Shown: piece after piece, positions 17,101-24,899 of the stretch | Layout: each line of letters starts with the position of its first letter | Numbering within the stretch: position 1 is the first letter of the stretch | NCBI GenBank assembly: GCA_003260025.2 | Contig: QFZU02000066.1 | Coordinates: forward strand, 1-37,668 | Length of the DNA: 37,668 nt | Direction of reading: 5' to 3' | Origin: Microbispora triticiradicis | Lineage (GTDB): Bacteria; Actinomycetota; Actinomycetes; Streptosporangiales; Streptosporangiaceae | Notes under the pieces: generated by a model | Database searches by the model: none | Seen by the model: only the letters and a program-made list of their open reading frames with translations | What the model was told of the DNA's origin: nothing | Translations under genes and position numbers: made by a program

Positions 17101-17213
17101 ACCGATGTCCGTCCCGCTGTCCGTGTCGACGGCCTGGCGCCGCCATGTGCGCGTGCGGATGCGCGCGGGCGTCACCGTCGAGGACGTCGCTGCGCGAATT
17201 GTCCTGGGTGATG

Positions 17214-17238
17214 CCGGTGCGGGAAGTGGCCGCACCGG
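17214..17238 (-). terminator. Hairpin downstream of the tRNA pair
   Basis: CCGGTGCGG and CCGCACCGG form a perfect 9-bp stem with a 7-base loop, about 93 bases beyond the 3' end of tRNA-Val on the minus strand. A 14-bp palindrome CGGCGGTACCGCCG (17297-17310) lies nearer, 21 bases beyond the tRNA. Either could end the tRNA transcript. Confidence 0.45.
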
Positions 17239-17330
17239 AGACGTCGCCACCTGGGATTCGATTGCCGATGAGGCGGAAGGACGGCCTGTCGGGCCTCGGC
17301 GGTACCGCCGCAGGGGTGCCAGGATATGGG

Positions 17331-17405
17331 TGGTGGGCGATACTGGGATTGAACCAGTGACCTCTTCCGTGTCAGGGAAGCGCTCTCCCGCTGAGCTAAT
17401 CGCCC
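17331..17405 (-). tRNA. tRNA-Val (GAC)
   Basis: Read on the minus strand, the 75-nt gene has acceptor stem GGGCGAT/ATCGCCC, D-arm TAGCTCAGCGGGAGAGC, anticodon arm CTTCC-CTGACAC-GGAAG with anticodon GAC, and T-arm CTGG-TTCAATC-CCAG. Discriminator A is followed by an encoded CCA. Confidence 0.96.
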
Positions 17406-17430
17406 GTGCCCGGATGTCGTCCGGGCTCCG

Positions 17431-17502
17431 AGCGGAAGACGGGATTCGAACCCGCGACCCTCACCTTGGCAAGGTGATGCTCTACCACTGAGCCACTTCC
17501 GC
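17431..17502 (-). tRNA. tRNA-Gly (GCC)
   Basis: The minus-strand 72-nt gene has acceptor stem GCGGAAG/CTTCCGC, D-arm TGGCTCAGTGGTAGAGCA, anticodon arm CACCT-TGCCA-AGGTG with anticodon GCC, and T-arm CGGG-TTCGAAT-CCCG. The discriminator is T, followed by CG rather than CCA, so CCA must be added after transcription. It lies 25 nt upstream of tRNA-Val in a likely common transcript. Confidence 0.96.
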
Positions 17503-17538
17503 AGCCATCGCTCGGGTTTCCCCGGCGACGCGTGCTCA

Positions 17539-17544
17539 ACTCTA
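17539..17544 (-). promoter_or_regulatory. Possible -10 of the tRNA-Gly/Val transcript
   Basis: On the minus strand TAGAGT ends 37 bases upstream of the tRNA-Gly 5' end, a normal leader length. A TTGGCG hexamer lies 21 bases further up, somewhat too far for a standard -35. Confidence 0.3.
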
Positions 17545-17631
17545 GCGGATCCCCGGGAGTGCCGGCGCCAACTGTTCCCACCCGGAGAGCGATCCGAGAG
17601 CGACCGGGGGGCTCGGCGTCGCGGTGAGCCG

Positions 17632-17661
17632 TTGACCCGCCGGAGAGGACGTGCGCAGGAT
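17632..17661 (+). promoter_or_regulatory. Possible promoter of the PfpI gene
   Basis: TTGACC (17632-17637) and CAGGAT (17656-17661) are separated by 18 bases and lie 35-64 bases before the PfpI ATG at 17696. Confidence 0.4.
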
Positions 17662-17695
17662 GAGGCGCAACCGTACGCGAAGGGAGTTACCCGCC

Positions 17696-18259
17696 ATGGC
17701 GAAAGTGCTCATCATCACGGGCGACGCGGCCGAGGACCTGGAGGTGATGTATCCGTACCAGCGGCTTCTGGAGGAGGGCTACGAGACGCGCATCGCGGCG
17801 CCGTCGGCGAAGAAGCTCCAGTTCGTCGTGCACGACTTCGTCGAGGGCTACGACACCTACACCGAGAAGCCGGGCCACACCTGGGCGGCCGACGTGGCCT
17901 TCGCCGACGTGGACCCGGAGGAGTACGACGCGCTGGTGATCCCCGGCGGGCGCGCGCCCGAGTACCTCCGCGGCGACCGCGACGTCCAGGAGATCGTGCG
18001 GCACTTCGCCGACGCGGGCAAGCCTATCGCCGCGCTCTGTCACGGTCCGCTGATCCTGGCCGCGGCCGGAGTGCTCAAGGGCCGGGAGAGCAGCGCGTAC
18101 CCCGCCTGCGCCACGGACGTCGAGAACGGCGGCGGCACCTGGGTCGACAGCGAGGCGCATGTCGACCGGAACCTGGTGACCGGGCGGGCCTGGCCCGACC
18201 ACCCCGCCTGGATGCGCGCGTTCATGAAGGTGCTGAGGGCCGCCGTCCCGGCGGGCTGA
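17696..18259 (+). CDS. DJ-1/PfpI family protein
   Basis: The 187-aa single-domain DJ-1/PfpI protein starts KVLIITGDAAEDLEVMYPYQ, carries the acidic elbow partner in EEYDALVIPGGRAPEYLR, and the nucleophile elbow AALCHGPLILAAAGVLKGR with Cys115 followed by His116. It ends VTGRAWPDHPAWMRAF. Family members include cysteine peptidase-like, glyoxalase III-like and deglycase-like stress proteins; this Cys-His arrangement fits the YhbO/PfpI branch. ATG 17696 is chosen with AAGGGAG about nine bases upstream. A second, scrambled copy lies at 18824-19130, and both sit directly upstream of a copy of the large secreted-protein gene, so this gene appears to be part of the duplicated module. Confidence 0.92.
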   Translation: MAKVLIITGDAAEDLEVMYPYQRLLEEGYETRIAAPSAKKLQFVVHDFVEGYDTYTEKPGHTWAADVAFADVDPEEYDALVIPGGRAPEYLRGDRDVQEIVRHFADAGKPIAALCHGPLILAAAGVLKGRESSAYPACATDVENGGGTWVDSEAHVDRNLVTGRAWPDHPAWMRAFMKVLRAAVPAG

Positions 18260-18283
18260 TCACGACACCTACTTTCGGGGACG

Positions 18284-18407
18284 GATCCGCTATCGGGGCT
18301 GTCATCCTGTGAACCCGAAGAAGTTCAACGGCTGTGAGAAGACGAGAGTGCTGCACGGGGGTGTGGCGGACCCCGAATTCTTGCGGCGAAACGGCAGCCG
18401 TTACTGA
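18284..18407 (+). pseudogene. S': 3' stub of a second copy of the large secreted-protein gene
   Basis: The stretch reads GCHPVNPKKFNGCEKTRVL then HGGVADPEFLRRNGSRY and a stop. It matches the last ~35 codons of the intact gene ending at 24827 (CHPVNPKKLNGCKKMKVL, HGRKADTGFLQRNGNRY), including the sequence just past the stop (TTACTGAGAGCG). Everything upstream in this copy is gone; the stub begins about 25 bases after the PfpI stop. It is a deletion remnant, not a gene. Confidence 0.85.
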
Positions 18408-18441
18408 GAGCGTAAGCGACCGCGCGAAGAGGGCGGCCGGA

Positions 18442-18809
18442 TCTGCCTTACGCGGACAGGATGCCGCTCCTCTTCGGTGCGCGCCCGAGGTGTCACATGA
18501 TGCCTTGCTGCTTCTCGACCGACTGCCGAGCAACGTCGTCGTGACGGTGGTCGTCGAACTGAAACGGCCAATGGGCATGGAGGAGCTCAAGAAGACGACC
18601 GCCCTGATGTCGTTGGACCTCATCCTGTCGCCTCTGACACCCATGACGCGGCCGGGTTTGGACGGTTGGAGAATGAGGCCCCCTGTACTGGCCCGGCTAC
18701 ATGACCTGTGAGGAGTGCTAGGCCGCTGGTGAAGACGGCCCGCATCGCGGACGTCACACCCGTTCGCGACAGAAACCAGGTGGTCGTGCCGTTGTTGCGC
18801 CGCCGCTGG
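18442..18809 (+). pseudogene. L': broken copy of the lipoprotein gene
   Basis: Two segments match the intact lipoprotein gene at 24900-25805. One corresponds to its bases ~25242-25522 (EVSHDALLLLDRLPSNVVVTVVVELKRP, then MEELKKTTALMSLDLILSPLTP). The other corresponds to ~25718-25800 (PLVKTARIADVTPVRDRNQ). The signal-peptide half and about 200 bp of the middle are missing. An extra C in GGCCCCCTG shifts the frame just before the PLYW motif, and the stop codon is altered (CGCTGG for CGCTGA). Over about 109 aligned bases near 18522-18630 I count 14 differences by eye, many at third positions, so the copy was probably functional for some time before it decayed. Confidence 0.85.
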
Positions 18810-18823
18810 CAGCCGGACCGGGA

Positions 18824-19130
18824 GAAGCGCCGCACGATCTCCTGGGCGTCGCGGTCGCCCCGGCATACTCGCGCACGGCCGCCGGGGATCACCAGCGCGA
18901 CGTACTCCCCGCGGTTCACTTCGGCGAAGGCCACGCCGGCCGCGTAGGCGTGGTCGGCTTCTGCCGGGGCGGGCAGGCCCGATCGCGGCGCTGTGCCACG
19001 GCCCGCTGGTGCTGGCGGCGGCGGGGGTGCTGAAGGGCCGGGAGACAAGCGCGTATCCGGCCTGTGCCCTGGACGTCGAGATCGGCGGTAGCACGTGGGT
19101 GGACAGCGAGGTGCACGTCGCCCAGGATCG
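18824..19130. pseudogene. PfpI': scrambled second PfpI copy with an inverted half
   Basis: On the minus strand 18962-18824 encodes EADHAYAAGVAFAEVNRGEY, VALVIPGGRA and RGDRDAQEIVRRF, matching the middle of the intact PfpI protein. From 18971 on the plus strand the sequence continues IAALCHGPLVLAAAGVLKG, SAYPACALDVEIGG, TWVDSEVHV, the next part of the same protein. So adjacent halves of one gene now point in opposite directions. The inverted piece is bounded by AGAAGC (18823-18828) and GCTTCT (18957-18962), inverted copies of each other. The first third and the last ~20 residues of the gene are missing. Confidence 0.85.
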
Positions 19131-19556
19131 GCGAGCGCGACCGCCGAGCCTCGGGCGCCGCATGTCGTCATCGATTGAGCCTTGAACACCGGGTTCGTCC
19201 TCGTACGAACCGTGTCGGCCAGATAGAACCTCCCGGCCGCGTCCGGCCCTGCTGTTGGTGGCGCTCACCCACCCCGGGGCCGGAGCCCCCCGGTGCGTGT
19301 CCTGTCGTGAGCGAAGCGCCCGCTGTGTGCTAGCACGATGATCTTTGTTGATTTTCGCGGGAAATGGAAATTTCCTATATGTATTTTGGTGACATCCAGA
19401 GAAAATCTATTTTTTTTCTGACCAAGTTCCCCGCTTGTGACATGTTGTGTATATGTCCGCCTGGCTGATACAAAAGCGCGTGGCAGCCCACATCTCTACG
19501 AAGGGGAATTTGTGAGAAATTCGCGGAGCGTTCTCCCTGTTTTACGGGGAGTTTCC
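19131..19556 (+). promoter_or_regulatory. Upstream region of the S gene, partly AT-rich
   Basis: No gene is visible here. An inverted repeat GGTTCGT/ACGAACC lies at 19192-19211. From 19330 to 19460 the sequence turns unusually AT-rich, with runs such as TTTTTTTT, a 10-bp palindrome GGAAATTTCC (19366-19375), TTGATT (19348-19353) and TATATG (19376-19381). Such a stretch is a likely promoter in this genome, though no -35/-10 pair has standard spacing. Close to the start, CTCCC (19533-19537) can pair with GGGAG (19547-19551), which contains the Shine-Dalgarno sequence of S. Confidence 0.5.
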
Positions 19557-22500
19557 ATGCGGTCGTCGGGGAGGAGGAAAACCCTGGTGGCGGCTCTGGT
19601 CCTGGCGGTACTCGCGACGGGCTTGCCGGCGACGGCAGAGGACGCCTCCCAAGCGTCCGGCGCGGTTCCGCAACCGGTGCCGCCACTGCTTACGCAATTT
19701 CCGAAACCAAGGGATGCGGACGCCCTTTTACGGGAGGCGATCGCGGAGGCGAAAAAACAAGGCAAGCCGGTGCAGGTGCGGTCCATGGACAGTGAGACGA
19801 GCTGGACCTGGGCATATCCCGACTCCCATCTCACCACGGAGACCTGGGCGGGACCCGCTCGGGTCAAGCAGCCGGATGGCACGTTCCGCTGGGTCGACAC
19901 AACGCTTGAGGAGCGCGACGGCGCGCTCTATCCCAAGGTCGCGAAGGTGGGCGTGCGGATTGGCGATGGCGGTGACACCCACCTCGCAACTCTGGAACGT
20001 GCCGAGAAGGGCCAGTCGTTCGCAGTGGACTGGCCTGCGAAACTGCCCAAGCCGCGGATCGAGGGCAACAAGGCGATCTACGACATCTCCACATCTGATC
20101 TCAAGGCGGATCTGGTCGTCACCGCGCTGGCCACCGGCTTCCGGCACGACGTGGTGCTGCGCGAGCGGCCCACCGGCCCTGTGGAGTTCCGTCTCCCGGT
20201 GCGGTCGGAGGGCCTGAAGCTGAGCGAGACCAAGGCGGGCGGGCTGAAACTGATCGACGCCAAGGGCAAGGTCGTGGCCTCCGCGGCCGAGCCGTTCATG
20301 ATGGAGGCGCCGAGCACAGACGCGAAGTCCGCGCCGAACATGCGCGGCCAGATCGACACGCGAGTGGTCGGCAAGGCCGGTGACCAGACGCTCGTCATCA
20401 AACCGGATCCCAAGTTCCTGGCGGACAAGGACACGACGTACCCCGTCACCGTCGATCCGACCGTCTCGCTGACCGCGACGATGGACGCCTGGATACAGTC
20501 CAGGACGGGTGCCGCGGACGCGACCGACTCGGTCCTGAACGTCGGCACCGGCACGTACTACCAGTCCGAGCGCCGCTGCTCGGGCAGCGTGTGCTCCTAC
20601 ACCAACAAGATCTACCCGAACTTCCTTCGGGGCTATGTGGGCTTCGGCGACGATGCCAGCGGCTTCGCCGGCAAGTACGTGGAGTCGGCGACGCTGCAGT
20701 TGCTCGGCTCCTACGCCGGCTCATGCGTGGGCCGCACGCTCACCGCATCCCCGGTCACTTCCTCCTGGGACGCGGACGCGCTGTCGTGGAACCTGCGACC
20801 GTCCACCACGAGCACGGGGGCGGTCACGATCACCCCCAGCTGCGGCTCGGACACGGTCACCAGTCTCAACGTCACACAGATGGCCAGGAACTGGTCGGCC
20901 GGCGGTGGGTTCTACGGCGTGGAGCTCAAGTCGACGGAGGACACCCGGTCCAGCTGGCCCGACGAGGCGAACCCGATCTCGGCCCAGTACTGGTCGTTCT
21001 ACTCCGTCGAGTCGGGCCAGTCGCCGCCGAAGCTGAGCGTCAATTATTTGCTGCCACCGGAGATTCCCACGGTGACGGGGGAGTCGATCGACTCGATCGC
21101 CGGTAACGACGCCATCTCCCGCACCAGCGACGTGAAGGTCAACTACTCCTCGACCTCCATAGACGGCAAGAAGCTGGACTACCTGGTGTCGATTTCCGAC
21201 CCGACGACGCCCATCCCGGTTCCGACCACCACGGCGTCGCCGAGCCCCAGCCCGTCTCCGTCTCCGTCTCCGTCCCCAGCGGGCACCGCCGTTCCCGGGC
21301 TGGTCGCCGCGTACGGGATGAACGAGGGCACCGGAACGGCGGTGGCGGACCAGTCCGGCACCGGCAACGCGGGTACGGCGAGCGGCACGGCCTGGGCGGC
21401 CGGCAAGTTCGGCCAGGCATTGTCGTTCAACGGCACCTCCAGCAGGGTGAATGTGAACAACTCCGCCTCACTGCAGCTCGCGAACAAGATGACCATCGAG
21501 GCGTGGGTCAAGCCCTCCAGTGTCAGCGGATACCGCACGGTCATCATGAAGGAGGCGTCGAGCGATGCGTCCTACGCCCTTTACTCCAGCATCAACGGTG
21601 GCTTCTTCCCCGGAATGGGGATGTCGGGACCCACGAGCTACCTGCAGATCGGCGGAAGCGTCGCCAGCGTCACCGGTCCGACCGCGCTGCCGACGAACAC
21701 CTGGAGCCATATCGCCAGCACCTACGACGGCACGGTCATCAAGACCTACGTCAACGGCACGGTGGCCGCCCAGAGCACTGTCAGCGGCAACCTCGCGTCC
21801 AGCACCGCGCCTCTGCGCATCGGAGGCAACAGCATCTACGGTGAGTACTTCAGCGGGTTGATCGACGAGGTCAGGGTCTACAACGTCGCCCTCACCCAGG
21901 GGCAGGTCCAGTCCGACATGAACACCGCCGTCGGCAACACGGCGACGGTGGACAATCCGCCTACCGCTCCGGGAACGCTCAACGCGGTCGCCGGTCCCGA
22001 CACCGTCGACCTGTCCTGGGCCGCGGCCACCGACGATCGCGGCACGGTCACCTACCAGGTGCATCGCTCGACGACCGCCGGATTCACCCCGTCGGGGGCC
22101 ACCCGCGTCGCCACGGTGAACGGCCTGACCTACAGCGACAGCGGCATGGTCCAGGGCCAGTACTACTACCGGATCGTGGCGGTTGACAGCGCCGGCCAGA
22201 CGGGCCCGGCGTCCAACGAGGTCGCGGCAAGGACCTCCGCGCAACTCTTCCCGCCTGTCACGGGGTCGCCTTCGGGTCAGGTGGTGAGCAACGAGTTCCA
22301 ACTGGGCAGCCCCGACAGCTTCAAATTCAAGATCAAGGCCTGCCTGAGCGGCATCCCGGTCCGTATCTGCAACGAGACGCCCTACTACCGCATCACCACG
22401 GACGCTCCGTTTGCTCCTAGTAGCCTCTCGGTAAGTCTTGAGGATCCGCAGAAGCCAATTCTGTCGGGTATGGCCGCCAGGCCTTCCGGCGGGTCCGTGA

Positions 22501-24827
22501 CGGCCAAATTCTTTCTCTACAACAACGCAGGACTGCCGGTAGGGGCGGTGCCCCTCGGCGTGGTCCAGGTGGCAGGTGGAGAGCGGGCCGAATTGGCCGT
22601 ACCGGAAAACCTCCTACAGCCTGGCGCTTCTTATACATGGAAGATGCAGGCGTGCGTACAGGCGATCTGCTCGTCCAGGACGGAGGCGGAGGGTTTCACC
22701 GTCGAAGGTACGGATGAAGCAACCGAGGACGCCGCGGATGCTGTACAGCGGGTAACTCTCCGAAGCGACGCCTTCGCCATCATGACAGGCCCGGCCAGCG
22801 CGACGGCCTGCGGAGGCGGCCCCTGCCCCCTCACGGAGAGCGGCACGATCAAAGTAGGTGGATCGGGTGACGATAAGACGGTCACTGTTCTGGGGATCAA
22901 CGTCGCGGACATACCAGGAAGCTCTGTCTTCACGAATACTGTGCTCGATTTAGGATCGCCGGTATGCGCAGGAGCCCCTTGCCCGGCGAACCTGAACCTG
23001 TCGGTACGCCCCTTGGATACTGAGGTCACGACTGACACCAAGGGTTCCCAGGTGAGTACGCTGCCGGGCGGTGAGGCGCAGGCAGCGCCCGTGCAGGCGG
23101 CGAAATTCACGGTGACGGGCCAGGAGCTCTCCTGGTTTGCCATTGATAGTGACTCCGCCATCCCCGTTGTCTTCGGAGACGCCGCCGCGCCGGTGTCGCC
23201 CACCGTCTCTGTCGCGTACATCCCGCCCGGACCGCCTGGACCCATTGTCAATCTGAAGGCCACGCCAGGCGATGGCGGCGGTACCGTCAGCTGGGGTGTG
23301 CCAGAGACGAATGGTTCTATGGCGATGCTGGAAGGCTACGATGTCGAAGTCCTCGACCAGAGCGGTGAGGTCCTTACGACCACCGATACGGGCGACCCGA
23401 CGGCGCTTGTCGACGATCTCGTGAACGGGGTCACCTACACGATCCGGGTACATGCGCGGACGACTGTCGGGGCAGGAGAGTGGGTGTCGACCTCGTTGAC
23501 CCCTCGCGCCAGCAGAGCCGGCTCCATCGACTATGCAGAGACGATTAAGAGCTTTTACGAGGCTCAGGACGCGGTCCTCGAAGGTCGTGTGCCGGAAGTC
23601 TGGGCATTGCCGCAAGCCTCTCCATCCGCTCCGCTGGCCGCCAGACTGGCGTTACTCAACACACAACTCGTGAGCGAGAAGCAGAGCATGGACGCGGCCG
23701 GCATGCGTCGCACCGACTCCACCGTCTCCTTGGCCAGCGCCGTGGTACAGGCGACGGACGACACGACCGTGCTGGTGGATGCGCGTGTAGACCGAAGTTG
23801 GAAGATCGTCAGTAAAGACGATCAGGGGCAGGAACAGGTCACGGTCCGCCAGACGAGCGAAAGGGAGACTTTCGCCTTCCAGCGGGACGACCGACTCTCC
23901 TACGAGATGGGGTCGGTCGATCTCCAAGAGGACTCCAGCGACCTGGTCGCAGGGGACGTCCTGGCCGAGTTGGAGGCTGCCGAGACCGCCCAGGAGAGTC
24001 CGATCCGCCAGGGCGACTCCGGCAGGTCCCTTCAGAAGAAGTCCGGCCCCTCGGTCACGGCAGACAAACTCGCCTCACCGAACTCCGCTGCGGCCTCTCC
24101 CGACTCCCCCTCCGGGTGCGGCGGTTACTTCGACATTGTGCGCCGGGGGTCCGCGCCGATCCTCAGACCCGTCAAGGGAGCCGCGATCCAGACCGCCGTA
24201 CGTTCTCGCTGGCTCAAGCCGGAACTGTGCGTGGACAGTACGACGTGGCCTATCTACAGATTCAGCGCCATAACAAAGATGTACACGAATTCCTCCTTCT
24301 GGAGTCCCAAGAAGAAGAACAGCAAGGGTAAATGGGTGATCGACAAAACCCAGCAGCAGAAGAACAAGTACATCTACGACCACTCTCGGCTCGACCTCTC
24401 CAGCAGCGCCTGTTTTGCGGCGAACACCACAAGCTTCACAGTCGGGGGCGAGGTCTCGGTAGAGAAGGGTGGAGGCAGCTTTGGAGGAGGGGCTGCGGTC
24501 GCCGGTCAGATGACTCAGAGCGGCAACGAGTTCTGTCAGCCCTATGAGGCTGAGGGGCTGGTGGCGGCCGGCATCCACGAACTCTCGTTCGCCAGCGGAT
24601 CAGTCGTCGCACGATGCTGGGGATCGGGAGGAAACACCTGTGACATCAAGGCCTACGGACATAGTGCTTTCCCTGAACTCCGCATGAACTACTGGGTGTC
24701 GCCGTCTCAGGATCGGCAGTGTCATCCCGTGAACCCGAAGAAGCTCAACGGATGCAAGAAGATGAAGGTGCTGCACGGTCGTAAGGCGGACACCGGATTC
24801 CTGCAGCGGAACGGCAACCGTTACTGA
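19557..24827 (+). CDS. S: large secreted multidomain protein (DNRLRE, LamG, two FN3-like, unknown Cys-rich C-terminus)
   Basis: The 1756-aa exported protein starts at ATG 19557, with GGGGAG five bases upstream, and has a clear signal peptide (GRRKTLVAALVLAVLATGLPATA). In order: an N-terminal region like wall-associated/RHS proteins (DGTFRWVDTTLEERDG, YPVTVDPTVSL); a DNRLRE-type domain about 304-498 (WIQSRT, GYVGFGDDASGF, VTQMARNWSAGGG); a Pro-Ser linker near 560-576; a LamG/concanavalin-like domain about 581-793; an FN3 domain about 800-895; a second FN3 about 1224-1315; then ~440 residues I cannot place. That tail has a Lys-rich stretch (KKKNSKGKW), a Gly-rich hairpin-like segment (GGEVSVEKGGGSFGGGAAVAG) and eight cysteines. 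No RHS repeats occur. Stubs of two more copies flank it. Adhesin, matrix protein or effector are all possible. Confidence 0.85.
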   Translation: MRSSGRRKTLVAALVLAVLATGLPATAEDASQASGAVPQPVPPLLTQFPKPRDADALLREAIAEAKKQGKPVQVRSMDSETSWTWAYPDSHLTTETWAGPARVKQPDGTFRWVDTTLEERDGALYPKVAKVGVRIGDGGDTHLATLERAEKGQSFAVDWPAKLPKPRIEGNKAIYDISTSDLKADLVVTALATGFRHDVVLRERPTGPVEFRLPVRSEGLKLSETKAGGLKLIDAKGKVVASAAEPFMMEAPSTDAKSAPNMRGQIDTRVVGKAGDQTLVIKPDPKFLADKDTTYPVTVDPTVSLTATMDAWIQSRTGAADATDSVLNVGTGTYYQSERRCSGSVCSYTNKIYPNFLRGYVGFGDDASGFAGKYVESATLQLLGSYAGSCVGRTLTASPVTSSWDADALSWNLRPSTTSTGAVTITPSCGSDTVTSLNVTQMARNWSAGGGFYGVELKSTEDTRSSWPDEANPISAQYWSFYSVESGQSPPKLSVNYLLPPEIPTVTGESIDSIAGNDAISRTSDVKVNYSSTSIDGKKLDYLVSISDPTTPIPVPTTTASPSPSPSPSPSPSPAGTAVPGLVAAYGMNEGTGTAVADQSGTGNAGTASGTAWAAGKFGQALSFNGTSSRVNVNNSASLQLANKMTIEAWVKPSSVSGYRTVIMKEASSDASYALYSSINGGFFPGMGMSGPTSYLQIGGSVASVTGPTALPTNTWSHIASTYDGTVIKTYVNGTVAAQSTVSGNLASSTAPLRIGGNSIYGEYFSGLIDEVRVYNVALTQGQVQSDMNTAVGNTATVDNPPTAPGTLNAVAGPDTVDLSWAAATDDRGTVTYQVHRSTTAGFTPSGATRVATVNGLTYSDSGMVQGQYYYRIVAVDSAGQTGPASNEVAARTSAQLFPPVTGSPSGQVVSNEFQLGSPDSFKFKIKACLSGIPVRICNETPYYRITTDAPFAPSSLSVSLEDPQKPILSGMAARPSGGSVTAKFFLYNNAGLPVGAVPLGVVQVAGGERAELAVPENLLQPGASYTWKMQACVQAICSSRTEAEGFTVEGTDEATEDAADAVQRVTLRSDAFAIMTGPASATACGGGPCPLTESGTIKVGGSGDDKTVTVLGINVADIPGSSVFTNTVLDLGSPVCAGAPCPANLNLSVRPLDTEVTTDTKGSQVSTLPGGEAQAAPVQAAKFTVTGQELSWFAIDSDSAIPVVFGDAAAPVSPTVSVAYIPPGPPGPIVNLKATPGDGGGTVSWGVPETNGSMAMLEGYDVEVLDQSGEVLTTTDTGDPTALVDDLVNGVTYTIRVHARTTVGAGEWVSTSLTPRASRAGSIDYAETIKSFYEAQDAVLEGRVPEVWALPQASPSAPLAARLALLNTQLVSEKQSMDAAGMRRTDSTVSLASAVVQATDDTTVLVDARVDRSWKIVSKDDQGQEQVTVRQTSERETFAFQRDDRLSYEMGSVDLQEDSSDLVAGDVLAELEAAETAQESPIRQGDSGRSLQKKSGPSVTADKLASPNSAAASPDSPSGCGGYFDIVRRGSAPILRPVKGAAIQTAVRSRWLKPELCVDSTTWPIYRFSAITKMYTNSSFWSPKKKNSKGKWVIDKTQQQKNKYIYDHSRLDLSSSACFAANTTSFTVGGEVSVEKGGGSFGGGAAVAGQMTQSGNEFCQPYEAEGLVAAGIHELSFASGSVVARCWGSGGNTCDIKAYGHSAFPELRMNYWVSPSQDRQCHPVNPKKLNGCKKMKVLHGRKADTGFLQRNGNRY

Positions 24828-24847
24828 GAGCGGTAGCGGTCCTGGAG

Positions 24848-24884
24848 AGGGCGGCCGGAGGGACGGATTCCTTCCGGCCGCCCT
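24848..24884 (+). terminator. Hairpin between S and L
   Basis: AGGGCGGCCGGA and TCCGGCCGCCCT form a perfect 12-bp stem with a 13-base loop, 20 bases after the S stop. It could terminate S transcripts or attenuate read-through into L. The left arm alone survives in the broken copy near 18430-18441. Confidence 0.7.
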
Positions 24885-24899
24885 ACCCGAGCTTCAACA

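Larger units (their letters stand above)
16714..17330. other. Gene-free interval with palindromes
   Basis: About 620 bp with no convincing gene on either strand. The first 240 bp are less GC-rich than the surroundings. The rest holds a 34-bp perfect palindrome (17067-17100), a 9-bp stem hairpin (17214-17238) and a 14-bp palindrome (17297-17310). Open frames across here run on into antisense tRNA sequence and show no family resemblance. Confidence 0.7.

Noticed and set aside
16925-17491. 188-aa plus-strand frame ending GIEPVTSSVSG and EDGIRTRDPHLGK
   Set aside because: These peptides are the familiar mistranslation of tRNA genes read antisense; the frame overlaps both tRNAs.
18222-19268. 348-aa minus-strand frame across the remnant region
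   Set aside because: It passes through S', L' and PfpI' remnants in non-ancestral frames; only the 18962-18824 part has any meaning, as a PfpI fragment.
21235-21285. Tandem repeat in S and a similar one at 1930-2050
   Set aside because: Both are codon-level repeats of Pro-Ser linkers in secreted proteins, not CRISPR or regulatory repeats. No CRISPR array is present.
19557-24827. Reading S as an RHS/YD-repeat polymorphic toxin
   Set aside because: The N-terminal and DNRLRE regions fit that superfamily's display part, but there are no YD repeats and no RHS core motif, so toxin activity is not shown.
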